36,361 bases of DNA from Streptococcus cristatus (GCF_003943815.1 NZ_RJNA01000001.1:27489-63849); one strand, 5' to 3'. Counted from the first letter of the stretch, positions 14,774 through 23,423 are shown. Program-made: numbers and translations. Notes: generated by a model from the sequence alone, not told the origin.

Positions 14774-17047
14774 TTAGCTTTGGCTTTCATCGAGCTTGGT
14801 TTTTTCTGCTTCAGCCTTTTTGGCTGACTTGATAAGAATCTTGCCATTGCTGGTCATGATTGCTTTGAGTTCTTTTTCGCTTGGATTTTCCAGATAGAAG
14901 TCAGTAATGGCGTCTTCGATATGATCTTGAATGGTACGGCGCAGTGGGCGAGCACCCATTTTCGGATCGTAGCCCAGATCAACCAATTTTTCTTTGACTT
15001 TCTCCGTAACATCCAGATGAATGTCATTGGTTGCCAAACGTTGATTGACATCGTCTAGCATAAGGTTGACGATTTGCAGCAGATTGTCCTTGCTGAGTGG
15101 CTTGAATTCGATAATGCCGTCGAAGCGGTTCATAAACTCAGGACTAAAGAAGTTGCCCAATTCACCCAAAACGGAATTGGTACGGCCTTCACGAGCTGCC
15201 CCAAAGCCAACGCTGGCTTCAGCTTTGCCAGTTCCGGCATTGGATGTCATGATGATAATAGTGTCCTTGAAGCTGACAGTCCGACCTTGACCATCGGTCA
15301 GGCGGCCATCATCCAGAACCTGCAGGAACATGTGCATAACGTCAGGATGGGCTTTTTCCACCTCATCCAGCAGAATGAGCGAGTAGGGATTGCGGCGGAC
15401 GCGCTCAGTCAACTGACCAGCCTCCTCATAGCCGACGTAGCCTGGAGGGGCACCGACCAGCTTGGCCACGCTGTGTTTTTCCATGTATTCACTCATATCA
15501 AAGCGAATCATGCTGTCAGCCGAGCCAAAGAGCTCAATGGCTAGTTGCTTAGACAGCTCAGTCTTACCGACACCAGTAGGACCGACAAAGAGGAAGCTAC
15601 CAATTGGACGATTAGGACTTCCCAGTCCGACCCGGTTGCGGCGGATGGCCTTGGCAATCTTATCCACGGCATCATCTTGCCCAATGACATGAGCTTTTAA
15701 ATCGCTGGCAAGATTGACCAGTTGAGACTGTTCTTTTTCTTTGAGGTCGCCGACTGGGATATTGGTCTTTTGCTCTACAATGTGCTCAATGGTTTTCTCG
15801 CTGATAATTGGAATATCGTTATCCAGCACGCTCGTCTTTTGGAGTTCCTTGTATTTGGCAATCTGATCGCGGAAGTAAGCCGCTTTTTCAAAGTCTTCGT
15901 CACGAGTTGCCTGAGCCTTGAGGTTTTCGGCCTCAATCAGACGCTGGTCAATGACCTTGGGATCAACAAAGTTGAGGGTCAGATTCATCTTAGAACCAGC
16001 CTCATCCAAGAGGTCGATAGCCTTGTCTGGCAGGAAGCGATCTTGGATGTAGCGGTTGGAGAGAAGTGCCGCAGCTTCAATGGCCGCGTCTGTGTACTTG
16101 ACATGATGGTAGTCTTCGTATTTTTTCTGAATCCCTTTGAGGATGGTAATCGTTTCCTCTACTGTCGGCTCGTCTACTTTGACCGGCTGCATGCGGCGCT
16201 CGAGGGCTGCATCCTTCTCGATGATACGGTATTCATTGAGGGTAGTAGCTCCAACCATTTGGAGTTCTCCGCGAGCCAGAGCTGGTTTGAGGATGTTCCC
16301 AGCGTCCATATTGCCATCGCCAGCAGAACCCGCTCCGACAATTTCATGGATTTCATCAATAAAGAGAATGACATCTTGACGAGAACGAATCTCGTCCATG
16401 AGCTTCTGCATCCGCTCTTCAAATTGGCCACGGATACCAGTCCCTTGTACTAGGCTGACAACGTCCAGGCGGATAACTTCCTTGCCTTGGAGTTTATGAG
16501 GCACATCCCCGTCCACAATCTTCTGGGCTAGGCCTTCGACCACAGCTGTTTTTCCGACACCGGGTTCCCCGATAAGGACAGGATTGTTCTTGGTGCGGCG
16601 GTTGAGGATTTCAATGACACGAGTAATCTCTTCGTCCCGACCGATGACAGGGTCAATTTCTCCTTTACGGGCAATCTCAGTCACATTGATACCAAACTCT
16701 TCTAGGAGACCTTTTGGCTTTTGCGGAGCCTGTTGGCGCGGACCAGATCCACGGTTGGAATTGCCACCATAGCCACCGCCACCGTAGCCTCCTCCAGATT
16801 GAGTTGGCGGGATATTTGGATTTGGTTCTTGCGGTTGTTGGAAATTACCAAGGCTATTAAAGAAATCGTCAATAGGATCAATTCCTTGATTGTTAGCCTG
16901 AGTCAGTCCTCGAAACAGACTATTGTTAGGGTCTGTCTTCATGATTTGGTAGCAGTTTTGACAAAGGTCAATCTGCTGCTTATTCCCATTTACATTTGTA
17001 TAGAGATGGATGGTTGATTCATTGATTTTACAATTTTGACAAAGCAT
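14774..17047 (-). CDS. clpE: ATP-dependent Clp protease ATPase subunit ClpE
   Basis: This 757-residue HSP100 unfoldase delivers damaged proteins to ClpP. It opens with the ClpE-specific zinc finger C3-x2-C6 and C29-x2-C32, then a glycine/glutamine linker with a [11 protein letters not shown] tract (85-95). AAA domain 1 has Walker A GEPGVGKT (160-167) and Walker [11 protein letters not shown]; a UVR-like coiled segment ([20 protein letters not shown]) comes between; AAA domain 2 has GPTGVGKT (about 490) and [14 protein letters not shown]. The VGFGA loop near the C-terminal third is the place expected to contact ClpP. It is monocistronic, with a CtsR operator at the transcription start. The N-terminal ClpC-type repeats are absent, as normal for ClpE. 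Confidence 0.95.
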   Translation of the reverse strand: MLCQNCKINESTIHLYTNVNGNKQQIDLCQNCYQIMKTDPNNSLFRGLTQANNQGIDPIDDFFNSLGNFQQPQEPNPNIPPTQSGGGYGGGGYGGNSNRGSGPRQQAPQKPKGLLEEFGINVTEIARKGEIDPVIGRDEEITRVIEILNRRTKNNPVLIGEPGVGKTAVVEGLAQKIVDGDVPHKLQGKEVIRLDVVSLVQGTGIRGQFEERMQKLMDEIRSRQDVILFIDEIHEIVGAGSAGDGNMDAGNILKPALARGELQMVGATTLNEYRIIEKDAALERRMQPVKVDEPTVEETITILKGIQKKYEDYHHVKYTDAAIEAAALLSNRYIQDRFLPDKAIDLLDEAGSKMNLTLNFVDPKVIDQRLIEAENLKAQATRDEDFEKAAYFRDQIAKYKELQKTSVLDNDIPIISEKTIEHIVEQKTNIPVGDLKEKEQSQLVNLASDLKAHVIGQDDAVDKIAKAIRRNRVGLGSPNRPIGSFLFVGPTGVGKTELSKQLAIELFGSADSMIRFDMSEYMEKHSVAKLVGAPPGYVGYEEAGQLTERVRRNPYSLILLDEVEKAHPDVMHMFLQVLDDGRLTDGQGRTVSFKDTIIIMTSNAGTGKAEASVGFGAAREGRTNSVLGELGNFFSPEFMNRFDGIIEFKPLSKDNLLQIVNLMLDDVNQRLATNDIHLDVTEKVKEKLVDLGYDPKMGARPLRRTIQDHIEDAITDFYLENPSEKELKAIMTSNGKILIKSAKKAEAEKTKLDESQS

Positions 17048-17090
17048 ATTCTACCTCTTTCTTTGGCCGTAGATCCACCTATTTTTAAAT

Positions 17091-17107
17091 GGTCAAAAAT
17101 AGTCAAA
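17091..17107 (-). promoter_or_regulatory. CtsR operator of clpE
   Basis: GGTCAAAAATAGTCAAA on the plus strand is a full match to the CtsR heptad direct repeat (GGTCAAA-N3-GGTCAAA type, second copy AGTCAAA). It lies 14 bp downstream of the -10 box, next to the expected start site, where CtsR blocks transcription until heat or protein stress. Confidence 0.92.
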
Positions 17108-17120
17108 GTATTATAGTTTC

Positions 17121-17148
17121 ATTATATCAGTATTCTTGCACAATGCAA
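17121..17148 (-). promoter_or_regulatory. clpE promoter
   Basis: On the minus strand TTGCAT (17148-17143), 16-bp spacer, TATAAT (17126-17121). Confidence 0.8.
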
Positions 17149-17152
17149 GAAT
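17132..17152. promoter_or_regulatory. Perfect palindrome over the clpE -35 region
   Basis: ATTCTTGCA-CAA-TGCAAGAAT is a perfect 9-bp inverted repeat that covers the -35 hexamer of clpE. It is separate from the CtsR box and could be a second operator. No known consensus is recognised. Confidence 0.45.
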
Positions 17153-17288
17153 TTACTACAAAATCCTCCCTGAGACTGATTTTTTGAGAAATTATAGAGC
17201 TAAAAAGAGAAAAAAATGGTCTTTTACTGGTATTTCAGTTTCTTTTTATGGTAAAATAGGAGAGAAGCAAGTAAATAGGAGAAATAAA

Positions 17289-17519
17289 ATGGAATCACAT
17301 TTAGTTAGAATCATCAATCGTTTGGAAGCTATGGCCAAAGACGGTGGAAATTTAAAACGTAATTTTGAACGTGAAGGAGTAGTTGTTGCCGAAGTGGCGT
17401 ATAGCTACGACGAAGAAAATGGACCAATTTTTACTCTGCGTGATGTGGCAGCGCGTGAGACTTATACTTTCGATAGTATTGACTTGATTGCCATGGAAAT
17501 TTATGAATTATTATACTAA
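17289..17519 (+). CDS. DUF1797 (YkuJ-like) family protein
   Basis: The 76-residue acidic protein is a single small alpha/beta domain: RLEAMAKDGGNLKRNFER near the start and DSIDLIAMEIYELLY at the end. Its biochemical role is unknown. ATG at 17289 follows a TAGGAGA motif; the open frame extends to 17136 but that part covers the clpE promoter region. A possible extended -10 (TGGTAAAAT) lies about 30 bp upstream. It forms its own transcription unit, ended by the hairpin at its stop codon. Confidence 0.85.
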   Translation: MESHLVRIINRLEAMAKDGGNLKRNFEREGVVVAEVAYSYDEENGPIFTLRDVAARETYTFDSIDLIAMEIYELLY

Positions 17520-17540
17520 AAAGCAGGGTTCTGCTTTTTT
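17519..17540 (+). terminator. Terminator of the DUF1797 gene
   Basis: AAAGCAG, loop GGTT and CTGCTTTTTT begin right at the stop codon; compact rho-independent terminator. Confidence 0.8.
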
Positions 17541-17658
17541 ATTTTGCTCGTCAAGCTCAGTCTTTCCTCCTATAACTTTATATAAGAAAAATGTATAAGT
17601 GGGACAGAAGGATTTCTGATATAATGAATAAATATAGTGAAAAAGAAATGAGAAAAGA

Positions 17659-18513
17659 ATGGCAAATATTATTGACGGGAAAGCTTTAGCGGAAAAGCTT
17701 CAAGCGAAACTTGCAGAAAAAACAGCAAAACTAAAAGCAGAGACAGGTCAGGAACCTGGTTTAGTGGTGATTTTGGTGGGCGACAATCCAGCCAGTCAAG
17801 TTTATGTGAGAAATAAAGAGCGGTCTGCTCTAGCTGCTGGCTTTCGCAGTGAAGTTGTGCGCCTGCCTGAGTCAACGAGTCAGGAAGAATTGCTGACCTT
17901 GATTGCTAAATATAATCAGGATCCAGCTTGGCACGGAATCTTAGTCCAGCTTCCTTTGCCAGCCCACATTGATGATGAAGCGGTTCTATTAGCCATTGAT
18001 CCAGAGAAGGATGTAGATGGCTTTCATCCGACCAATATGGGGCGACTTTGGTCAGGACATCCCTTGATGATCCCTTCTACACCAGCAGGAATCATGGAAA
18101 TGTTCCGCGAATATAAGGTGGACTTGGAAGGAAAGAATGCGGTGGTGATTGGCCGTAGTAATATTGTCGGCAAACCCATGGCTCAGCTTCTGTTGTCTAA
18201 AAATGCGACCGTTACTTTGACGCACTCAAGGACCCACCATTTAGCAAAAATTGCAAAGAAAGCTGATATTTTAGTGGTGGCTATCGGACGAGGACACTTT
18301 GTAACCAAGGACTTTGTCAAGGAGGGAGCTGTCGTGATTGATGTCGGCATGAACCGGGATGAAAATGGTAAGTTGATTGGCGATGTTAAATTTGACGAAG
18401 TGGCAGAAGTGGCTAGTCTCATTACTCCAGTTCCAAAGGGAGTCGGACCGATGACCATTACCATGCTAATGGAACAGACTTACCAGGCCTTTGTTAGAAG
18501 TTTGGAGAAATAA
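17659..18513 (+). CDS. folD: FolD, methylene-THF dehydrogenase / methenyl-THF cyclohydrolase
   Basis: The 284-residue bifunctional enzyme interconverts 5,10-methylene-THF, 5,10-methenyl-THF and 10-formyl-THF in one-carbon metabolism. Signature segments are YVRNKERSA (about residues 49-57, with the catalytic tyrosine and lysine), GILVQLPLP (about 96) and [11 protein letters not shown] (about 116), then the NADP fold [14 protein letters not shown] and the C-terminal [11 protein letters not shown]. Length and motif spacing are normal. An extended -10 (TGATATAAT, 17616-17624) sits 34 bp before the ATG; the -35 is weak. Gap 18514-18718 has only a weak long-range repeat (AGGCTA 18605, TAGCCTTTTT 18659), possibly the terminator. 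Confidence 0.95.
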   Translation: MANIIDGKALAEKLQAKLAEKTAKLKAETGQEPGLVVILVGDNPASQVYVRNKERSALAAGFRSEVVRLPESTSQEELLTLIAKYNQDPAWHGILVQLPLPAHIDDEAVLLAIDPEKDVDGFHPTNMGRLWSGHPLMIPSTPAGIMEMFREYKVDLEGKNAVVIGRSNIVGKPMAQLLLSKNATVTLTHSRTHHLAKIAKKADILVVAIGRGHFVTKDFVKEGAVVIDVGMNRDENGKLIGDVKFDEVAEVASLITPVPKGVGPMTITMLMEQTYQAFVRSLEK

Positions 18514-18718
18514 TAGAAAAGTGCCATTAGGTTGATCGATTTCTTCTTTCAATTGTTTTTGGTCATCTTGTCGCTAGTGGTATTAGACAAGAAACTCTAG
18601 AAATAGGCTAAAGCGAGGCTGGATCAAACGTTCCCCCTCGTTTTCTCATAGAAGAATCTAGCCTTTTTATAGGTAGCTAGCCTGATTTTTCTAAATTTTG
18701 AAAACATAAGAGAAAATT

Positions 18719-18757
18719 GTGAAAGCGTTTGAAATTAGTTGGAAAATACAGTATAAT
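18719..18757 (+). promoter_or_regulatory. Promoter with overlapping cre-like site for the CBS-ACT gene
   Basis: TTGAAA (18729-18734), 17-bp spacer and TATAAT (18752-18757) are near-ideal. The sequence GTGAAAGCGTTTGAAA (18719-18734) resembles the CcpA catabolite-response element and covers the -35 box, where CcpA binding would repress. Confidence 0.65.
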
Positions 18758-18790
18758 AAGATTAGAAAAAGAAACTAGAGGAGGCTTCTC

Positions 18791-19447
18791 ATGGCAGTAA
18801 AAGATTTTATGACACGCAAGGTTGTATACATTAGTCCAGACACAACGATTGCGCATGCGGCAGATATTATGCGCGACCAAAAATTGCACCGCTTGCCCGT
18901 GATTGAAAATGATAAGCTGGTGGGTCTTGTGACAGAAGGAACAATCGCAGAAGCAAGTCCATCAAAGGCAACGAGCCTATCAATTTATGAAATGAACTAT
19001 CTTCTAAATAAAACTAAGGTAAAAGATGTGATGATTCACGATGTTGTTACTATTTCCCAGTATGCTAGTTTGGAAGATGCGACTTATTTGATGCTGAAAA
19101 ATAAAATTGGAATCTTACCAGTTGTTGACAATGAGCAGGTCTATGGAATCATTACAGATCGCGATATTTTCAAGGCTTTTCTAGAAGTGTCTGGTTATGG
19201 CGAAAAGGGCGTTCGGATGCGCTTTGTCACAGAAGACGAGGTTGGTGTCCTATCGCATATTATCGCATTACTTGTCGAAGAAAACCTCAATATTTCAAAC
19301 ACAGTCAATATTCCTCGTAAGGACGGTAAAGTTGTCATTGAGGTACAAATTGACGGAGATATTGACTTGGTTTCCTTGAAGGCCAAGTTTGAAGCACACA
19401 ATATAAAAGTAGAAGATATTACCCGCACCAGTGCAAAAGTTTTATAA
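18791..19447 (+). CDS. CBS domain pair plus ACT domain protein (AcuB-like)
   Basis: The 218-residue protein has two CBS motifs (KDFMTRKVVYISPDTTIAHA with HRLPVIENDKLVGLVTEG; then KVKDVMIHDVVTIS with GILPVVDN and YGIITDRDIFKAF) followed by an ACT-like domain from about residue 138 (TEDEVGVLSHIIALLVEENL). CBS pairs bind adenine nucleotides and ACT domains bind amino acids or similar ligands, so this is probably a metabolic sensor. The same architecture occurs in AcuB-like proteins, but an acetoin role is not shown. The gene is alone between a cre-like promoter and a strong terminator. Confidence 0.85.
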   Translation: MAVKDFMTRKVVYISPDTTIAHAADIMRDQKLHRLPVIENDKLVGLVTEGTIAEASPSKATSLSIYEMNYLLNKTKVKDVMIHDVVTISQYASLEDATYLMLKNKIGILPVVDNEQVYGIITDRDIFKAFLEVSGYGEKGVRMRFVTEDEVGVLSHIIALLVEENLNISNTVNIPRKDGKVVIEVQIDGDIDLVSLKAKFEAHNIKVEDITRTSAKVL

Positions 19448-19454
19448 AGTAAAA

Positions 19455-19480
19455 GAGGCTGGGACAAAAGTCCCAGCCTC
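19455..19480 (+). terminator. Terminator after the CBS-ACT gene
   Basis: GAGGCTGGGAC, loop AAAA, GTCCCAGCCTC: an 11-bp perfect stem 7 bp after the stop codon. It is also the first hairpin of the intergenic repeat. Confidence 0.8.
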
Positions 19481-19626
19481 TTCAATTGTCTTTGGCTTGT
19501 CGAGCAAGACGCAGGGGTTGAGTGGGCTCTACTACGCTGATTTCATCAGCTTTTACAGCCCTACTCAACTGTGCGGAGGTGGGACGACGAAATCGAATTC
19601 TAACGAATGACCGATTTCTGTCCTAC
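19455..19626. repeat. Three-hairpin streptococcal intergenic repeat
   Basis: Three successive inverted repeats fill this gap: the terminator hairpin (19455-19480); a long stem GTTGAGT-GGGCT with AGCCC-T-ACTCAAC (19517-19569) that encloses GCTGAT-TTC-ATCAGC; and GTGGGAC/GAAATCG paired with CGATTTC/GTCCTAC (19579-19626). The composite resembles dispersed non-coding repeats common between genes of sanguinis/mitis-group streptococci. No coding capacity. It ends 14 bp before the next promoter. Confidence 0.65.
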
Positions 19627-19639
19627 TCTCTTTATTTTC

Positions 19640-19669
19640 TTGCCAATTGGCTTCCTAAGATGGTATAAT
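19640..19669 (+). promoter_or_regulatory. Promoter of the ABC-F gene
   Basis: TTGCCA (19640-19645), 18-bp spacer and TATAAT (19664-19669) with an extended TG at 19661-19662. The transcript start falls about 25 bp before the ATG. Confidence 0.75.
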
Positions 19670-19702
19670 CAAGGAACTGCAATCAATGATAGAGGAGAAA
19701 AG

Positions 19703-21244
19703 ATGAGTATTTTAGAAGTGAAAAATCTCAGCCACGGTTTTGGTGACCGGGCTATTTTTGAGGATGTATCCTTCCGCCTGCTCAAGGGGGAGCATATTGG
19801 TCTAGTCGGTGCCAATGGTGAGGGAAAGTCAACCTTTATGAGTATTGTGACGGGTAAAATGCTGCCGGACGAAGGTAAGGTCGAGTGGTCCAAGTATGTG
19901 ACGGCTGGCTATTTGGACCAGCATGCTGTGCTAGAACAAGGCCAGTCTGTCCGCGATGTCTTGCGGACGGCCTTTGACGAGCTTTTCAAGACCGAGGCCC
20001 GTATCAATGAAATCTACATGAGCATGGCTGAGGATGGAGCGGATGTGGATGCCCTCATGGAAGAAGTGGGCGAGCTACAGGACCGCTTGGAGAGCCGAGA
20101 TTTCTATACGCTAGATGCCAAGATTGACGAAGTTGCACGAGCACTAGGTGTCATGGACTACGGTATGGAAAGCGATGTGACAGAGCTATCTGGTGGGCAG
20201 CGGACTAAGGTTCTCTTGGCTAAGCTGCTTCTGGAAAAGCCAGATATCCTGCTTTTGGACGAGCCAACCAACTATCTAGATGCGGAGCATATTGACTGGC
20301 TCAAGCGTTACCTTCAGAATTATGAAAATGCCTTTGTCTTGATCTCGCATGATATTCCTTTCTTGAACGATGTGATCAATATCGTCTACCATGTGGAAAA
20401 TCAGCACTTGACCCGTTATTCTGGGGATTATTACCAATTCTTAGAAGTCTATGAGATGAAAAAATCTCAGCTGGAAGCAGCCTACGAGCGCCAGCAGAAG
20501 GAAATTGCAGACCTCAAGGATTTTGTGGCCCGCAACAAAGCCCGTGTGGCGACCCGTAATATGGCCATGTCCCGCCAGAAAAAGCTGGATAAGATGGATA
20601 TTATTGAGCTGCAAAGTGAGAAACCAAAACCTTCCTTTGATTTCAAATCAGCCCGTACACCTGGCCGCTTTATCTTCCAAGCCAAGGATTTGCAGATTGG
20701 CTACGACCGGCCTCTAACTCAGCCTCTTAACCTGACTTTTGAGCGCAATCAGAAGGTGGCCATCATCGGGGCAAATGGGATTGGGAAAACCACTCTTCTT
20801 AAGAGTCTACTAGGTATTATCCCACCAATCGCTGGGGAAGTTGAACGTGGGGACTATCTGGAGCTGGGTTATTTCGAGCAGGAAGTCGAGGGCGGCAATC
20901 GTCAGACACCGCTGGAAGCAGTCTGGAATGCCTTTCCGGCCCTTAATCAGGCAGAAGTTCGAGCTGCTCTGGCCAGATGTGGCTTGACTTCCAAGCATAT
21001 CGAGAGCCAGATTCAGGTTCTTTCAGGTGGGGAGCAGGCCAAGGTCCGCCTTTGCCTCCTCATGAACCGAGAAAATAATGTTCTGGTTCTGGATGAGCCG
21101 ACTAACCACCTGGATGTAGATGCCAAGGAGGAGCTCAAGCGCGCTCTGAAAGAATACAAGGGCAGCATCCTCATGGTCTGCCACGAGCCTGATTTCTATG
21201 AGGGCTGGATGGATCAAATCTGGGACTTCAATCAACTAACTTAA
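19703..21244 (+). CDS. ABC-F family ATPase (YkpA/YbiT-like)
   Basis: This 513-residue soluble protein has two ABC domains in one chain and no membrane segment. Domain 1: GANGEGKST (about residue 37), LSGGQRTK (about 155), LLLDEPTNYLD. Domain 2: GANGIGKTT (about 355), LSGGEQAK (about 438), LVLDEPTNHLD. A charged linker (QLEAAYERQQKEIADLKDF) separates them and corresponds to the P-site tRNA interaction motif. ABC-F proteins act on ribosomes; this type is a housekeeping member rather than a proven resistance factor. ATG at 19703 has AGAGGAGA upstream; the longer frame to 19607 would overlap the promoter. Confidence 0.9.
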   Translation: MSILEVKNLSHGFGDRAIFEDVSFRLLKGEHIGLVGANGEGKSTFMSIVTGKMLPDEGKVEWSKYVTAGYLDQHAVLEQGQSVRDVLRTAFDELFKTEARINEIYMSMAEDGADVDALMEEVGELQDRLESRDFYTLDAKIDEVARALGVMDYGMESDVTELSGGQRTKVLLAKLLLEKPDILLLDEPTNYLDAEHIDWLKRYLQNYENAFVLISHDIPFLNDVINIVYHVENQHLTRYSGDYYQFLEVYEMKKSQLEAAYERQQKEIADLKDFVARNKARVATRNMAMSRQKKLDKMDIIELQSEKPKPSFDFKSARTPGRFIFQAKDLQIGYDRPLTQPLNLTFERNQKVAIIGANGIGKTTLLKSLLGIIPPIAGEVERGDYLELGYFEQEVEGGNRQTPLEAVWNAFPALNQAEVRAALARCGLTSKHIESQIQVLSGGEQAKVRLCLLMNRENNVLVLDEPTNHLDVDAKEELKRALKEYKGSILMVCHEPDFYEGWMDQIWDFNQLT

Positions 21245-21324
21245 AAAGCTATTAAGGCGGTTTTGATTGCAGAGACTAGGAGGACTCACTTAGTCACTTG
21301 CAAGCAGCCGCTTTTAATAGCTTT
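21245..21324. terminator. Long stem between convergent ABC-F and marR genes
   Basis: AAAGCTATTAAGGCGG (21245-21260) pairs with CCGCTTTTAATAGCTTT (21308-21324), with one bulged base, around a 47-nt loop. Flanking A and T stretches allow termination on both strands. Confidence 0.6.
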
Positions 21325-21339
21325 AGTTTTTAATATCAC

Positions 21340-21372
21340 ATAGTTGCAAATGCAATTATATTGTGTTATACT
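21340..21372 (+). promoter_or_regulatory. Operator-like palindrome within a plus-strand promoter at the 3' end of marR
   Basis: ATAGTTGCAAATGCAATTAT (21340-21359) is an inverted repeat matching 8 of 9 positions per arm. It shares ATAGTTGCA with the site in front of marR. The same bases hold TTGCAA (21344-21349), 17-bp spacer, TATACT (21367-21372): a good promoter reading on the plus strand, antisense to marR. See the finding. Confidence 0.5.
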
Positions 21373-21791
21373 TCTTCTTGTTGGGAGTTTTGGATTTTCT
21401 GTAAGATATGATCCAACTGAAAGAGTTCAGATGAAGTCAGTTGATGCAGACTAGCCTGAATATATCTGTTCTCGTAGCCAATCAGCTTATCATATACTCT
21501 TAGTGCAGGAGTCAGTGGATAGAGCTCCTTGAATTTCTTGTTTTGAGCCTTGGTTTTCTTGACAATCAAGCCCCTTTCTTCCAGCTTTCTTAGAGAGCGG
21601 CTTAGAGTAGTCTTGTCAATCTGAACCAGCTCTGCCAGCTGAGATTGATGGATGGCGGGATGTTCGACAATGCGAGTAAGAATGAGAAAGAGATTATTAT
21701 CAAGCCCGCATTGGCTAGCTTCTTGGTTCATTCTCATCATGGCTTGACGGGAGATGAAACCCATTTGACGAAATAACTGACGATAATCCAT
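21366..21791 (-). CDS. MarR family transcriptional regulator
   Basis: The 141-residue protein has the winged helix of MarR regulators: HPAIHQSQLAELVQIDKTTL (recognition region, about residues 54-73), then RSLRKLEERGLI and the wing with TKAQNKKFKELYPLT. I start at ATG 21791, which has GGAG at the right spacing; the longer frame to 21851 runs through the promoter. It probably represses itself through the operator at 21805-21824. The target metabolite or stress is unknown. Neighbouring plus-strand GNAT gene is broken, so any regulated partner may be lost. Confidence 0.88.
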   Translation of the reverse strand: MDYRQLFRQMGFISRQAMMRMNQEASQCGLDNNLFLILTRIVEHPAIHQSQLAELVQIDKTTLSRSLRKLEERGLIVKKTKAQNKKFKELYPLTPALRVYDKLIGYENRYIQASLHQLTSSELFQLDHILQKIQNSQQEEV

Positions 21792-21804
21792 AAGAACTCC
21801 TTTG

Positions 21805-21851
21805 ATAGTTGCATTTACAATGATTATATAATAAAGCAAGGACGGAAACAA
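21805..21851 (-). promoter_or_regulatory. marR promoter with overlapping operator
   Basis: On the minus strand TTGTTT (21851-21846), 17-bp spacer, TATAAT (21828-21823). An imperfect palindrome, ATAGTTGCATTTACAATGAT (21805-21824, plus strand), overlaps the end of the -10 box and the start site and matches the site at 21340-21359 in its ATAGTTGCA arm. Confidence 0.6.
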
Positions 21852-21853
21852 GT

Positions 21854-22288
21854 ATGTGGCATAAAAAATATTTGCAAGAGTTGGACACGCTAGAGTTTTA
21901 CAAGATTCTAAAACTGCGGATCGATACCTTTGTCGTCGAGTAAGAGCGAATCTATCATGAATTGGATGAAAAAGACTTAAAAGCTGTTCACATTTTTCAT
22001 GTTAATAAACAAGAGGAAGTGGATGCCTATGCCCGCGTGTTTGTGGAAGATGGAAAAGTCGTTTTCGGCCGCCTTGTGACAGCTCCGTCAGCTCGGGGGA
22101 AAGGATTAGGCAGTCGCTTAGTAGAGGAAATTCTGAATCTTTGTACTGAAAAGTGGCCAAGAAAAATCATTGAAATTGAAGCCCAGGAGCAAGTCGTGGG
22201 GCTTTATGAAAAATTCGGTTTTGTAAGTCAGGGAGAGCCTTTTATCTTTGAATCAAGGCCCCATATCAAAATGATTTACAACAAATAA
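21854..22288 (+). pseudogene. ElaA-like GNAT acetyltransferase gene with one nonsense codon
   Basis: From ATG 21854 the frame gives MWHKKYLQELDTLEFYKILK and continues to FVVE, then a TAA at codon 30 (21941-21943), then ERIYHELDEKDL through the GNAT core to the stop at 22288. The ElaA family has FVVEQ at this point, so a CAA-to-TAA change explains the break; no frameshift is needed. The acetyl-CoA motif is VTAPSARGKGLGSRLVEEIL and the end GLYEKFGFVSQGEPF fits the family. A 108-residue frame from 21962 could be translated but lacks the first strand and helix. A sequencing error or readthrough is possible. Confidence 0.75.
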
Positions 22289-22289
22289 A

Positions 22290-22339
22290 AAAATCCAGTT
22301 GAAGAACCACTTATAATGACGGTGTCTCAACTGGATTTT
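22290..22339. terminator. Terminator between the GNAT pseudogene and the DUF960 gene
   Basis: AAAATCCAGTTGA (22290-22302) and TCAACTGGATTTT (22327-22339) pair perfectly over 13 bp around a 24-nt loop; convergent genes share it. Confidence 0.7.
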
Positions 22340-22345
22340 GCTTTC

Positions 22346-22663
22346 TTAAAACATGGAGTATTCATCGGCTAACATGACTGTTTCTCTGCCGTCATTGTCC
22401 ACAACGTAGATCATTCGAGGATAGAAAGGGTCAAACTTATAGGTGAAATCAAAGGAGATAAGTGTATTGAGATGGTCCTCGGAGAAGCGAAAAGTCAGCT
22501 TCCCTTCGTTATTAATCAATTCGAAGCGAATCAGATTATTCAAAGGGAAGACATCTTTAAGGAAGTTGTCGATGATGTACCAGAAAGTGTCAATCACATC
22601 ATCTGGCAAGCTAGTGATAACGCCAAAGCTGGCATAGCGACCACGAGTATTGGTAAAAGCCAT
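22346..22663 (-). CDS. DUF960 family protein
   Basis: The 105-residue acidic, aromatic-rich protein (TNTRGRYASFGVITSLPDDV near the start, KFDPFYPRMIYVVDND near the end) belongs to the small DUF960 family of Firmicutes; members also occur in phages and plasmids. Function is unknown. ATG 22663 has AGGAG 8 nt upstream; the GTG at 22672 overlaps that site and is rejected. Single gene with its own promoter (22746-22774). Confidence 0.8.
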   Translation of the reverse strand: MAFTNTRGRYASFGVITSLPDDVIDTFWYIIDNFLKDVFPLNNLIRFELINNEGKLTFRFSEDHLNTLISFDFTYKFDPFYPRMIYVVDNDGRETVMLADEYSMF

Positions 22664-22745
22664 GAGACTCACTCCTTTCTGGAAACCTAGCTGCGGTAGA
22701 CCAAATATCAGTCATTTAGTGTGACACAGCAATATTGTTGGTTCT

Positions 22746-22774
22746 ATCATACAAGAAATAAGTAGGAATTGCAA
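22746..22774 (-). promoter_or_regulatory. Promoter of the DUF960 gene
   Basis: Minus strand TTGCAA (22774-22769), 17-bp spacer, TATGAT (22751-22746). Confidence 0.7.
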
Positions 22775-22824
22775 GAAATTGCTTCTTTGCTGGACGGAGG
22801 TCTTTTGAGAAAGAGAGCAAGAAA

Positions 22825-22842
22825 AAAGAGCTTGCGCTCTTT
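22825..22842 (-). terminator. Terminator of ntdP
   Basis: On the minus strand AAAGAGC, loop GCAA, GCTCTTT followed by TTTC, eight bases after the ntdP stop codon. Confidence 0.75.
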
Positions 22843-22849
22843 GACAACT

Positions 22850-23383
22850 TTATCGATTCTTTAGTTCAACATAACGTTTGTACCAAATTTTCACATAAGC
22901 ATCGGAGAAGGGACCGCGTTCGTTGTTGATCCAGTCAACCAGAATCTTAACGTTTTCCTTGAGAATGAAATCCAAATCATCCGAATAGTTCATTTGCCTT
23001 TTATGACGTTCATATTCTTCCACATCAAGCAGCCGTTTTTCTCCGTCTGTGAAGACCTTGACATCTAAATCATAGTCGATGTACTTGAGGGCTTCATTGT
23101 CCAGATAGTAGGGGCTGGCAAGGTTGCAGTAGTATGAAGTGCCATTATCACGAATCATGGCAATGATATTAAACCAATATTTCTTATGAAAATAGACAAT
23201 GGCAGGCTCTCGTGTTACCCAACGCCGGCCATCACTTTCTGTCACCAGTGTGTGGTCATTAACGCCAATAATGGCATTTTCTGTTGTCTTTAGTACCATG
23301 GTATCTCGCCAAGTGCGGTGAAGATTCCCATCATGCTTATAACTTTGAATTGTAATAAAGTCGCCTTCTTTGGGAAGTTTCAT
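22850..23383 (-). CDS. ntdP: Nucleoside tri-/diphosphate phosphatase NtdP (DUF402)
   Basis: The 177-residue protein is of the DUF402/FomD-like barrel family; homologues hydrolyse nucleoside tri- and diphosphates using divalent metal. Landmark segments are [15 protein letters not shown] (about residues 14-28), [19 protein letters not shown] (about 58-76) and the acidic [11 protein letters not shown] (about 101-111), where metal-binding aspartates lie. Length is standard. ATG at 23383 is the first in-frame start after an extended -10 promoter at 23424-23429. It lies downstream of recX but has its own promoter. Confidence 0.88.
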   Translation of the reverse strand: MKLPKEGDFITIQSYKHDGNLHRTWRDTMVLKTTENAIIGVNDHTLVTESDGRRWVTREPAIVYFHKKYWFNIIAMIRDNGTSYYCNLASPYYLDNEALKYIDYDLDVKVFTDGEKRLLDVEEYERHKRQMNYSDDLDFILKENVKILVDWINNERGPFSDAYVKIWYKRYVELKNR

Positions 23384-23423
23384 AACCTACCAACTTTCTA
23401 CAATTTATAAGTTTATCCTCTTT

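Noticed and set aside
15722..16453. 243-codon plus-strand frame opposite clpE
   Set aside because: It lies wholly within the antisense of conserved ClpE domains, has no ribosome site and no recognisable domain; a shadow frame.
17599..17614. Fragment of the intergenic repeat in front of folD (GTGGGACAGAA)
   Set aside because: Only about 11 bases match the reverse of the repeat at 19607-19626; too short to claim.
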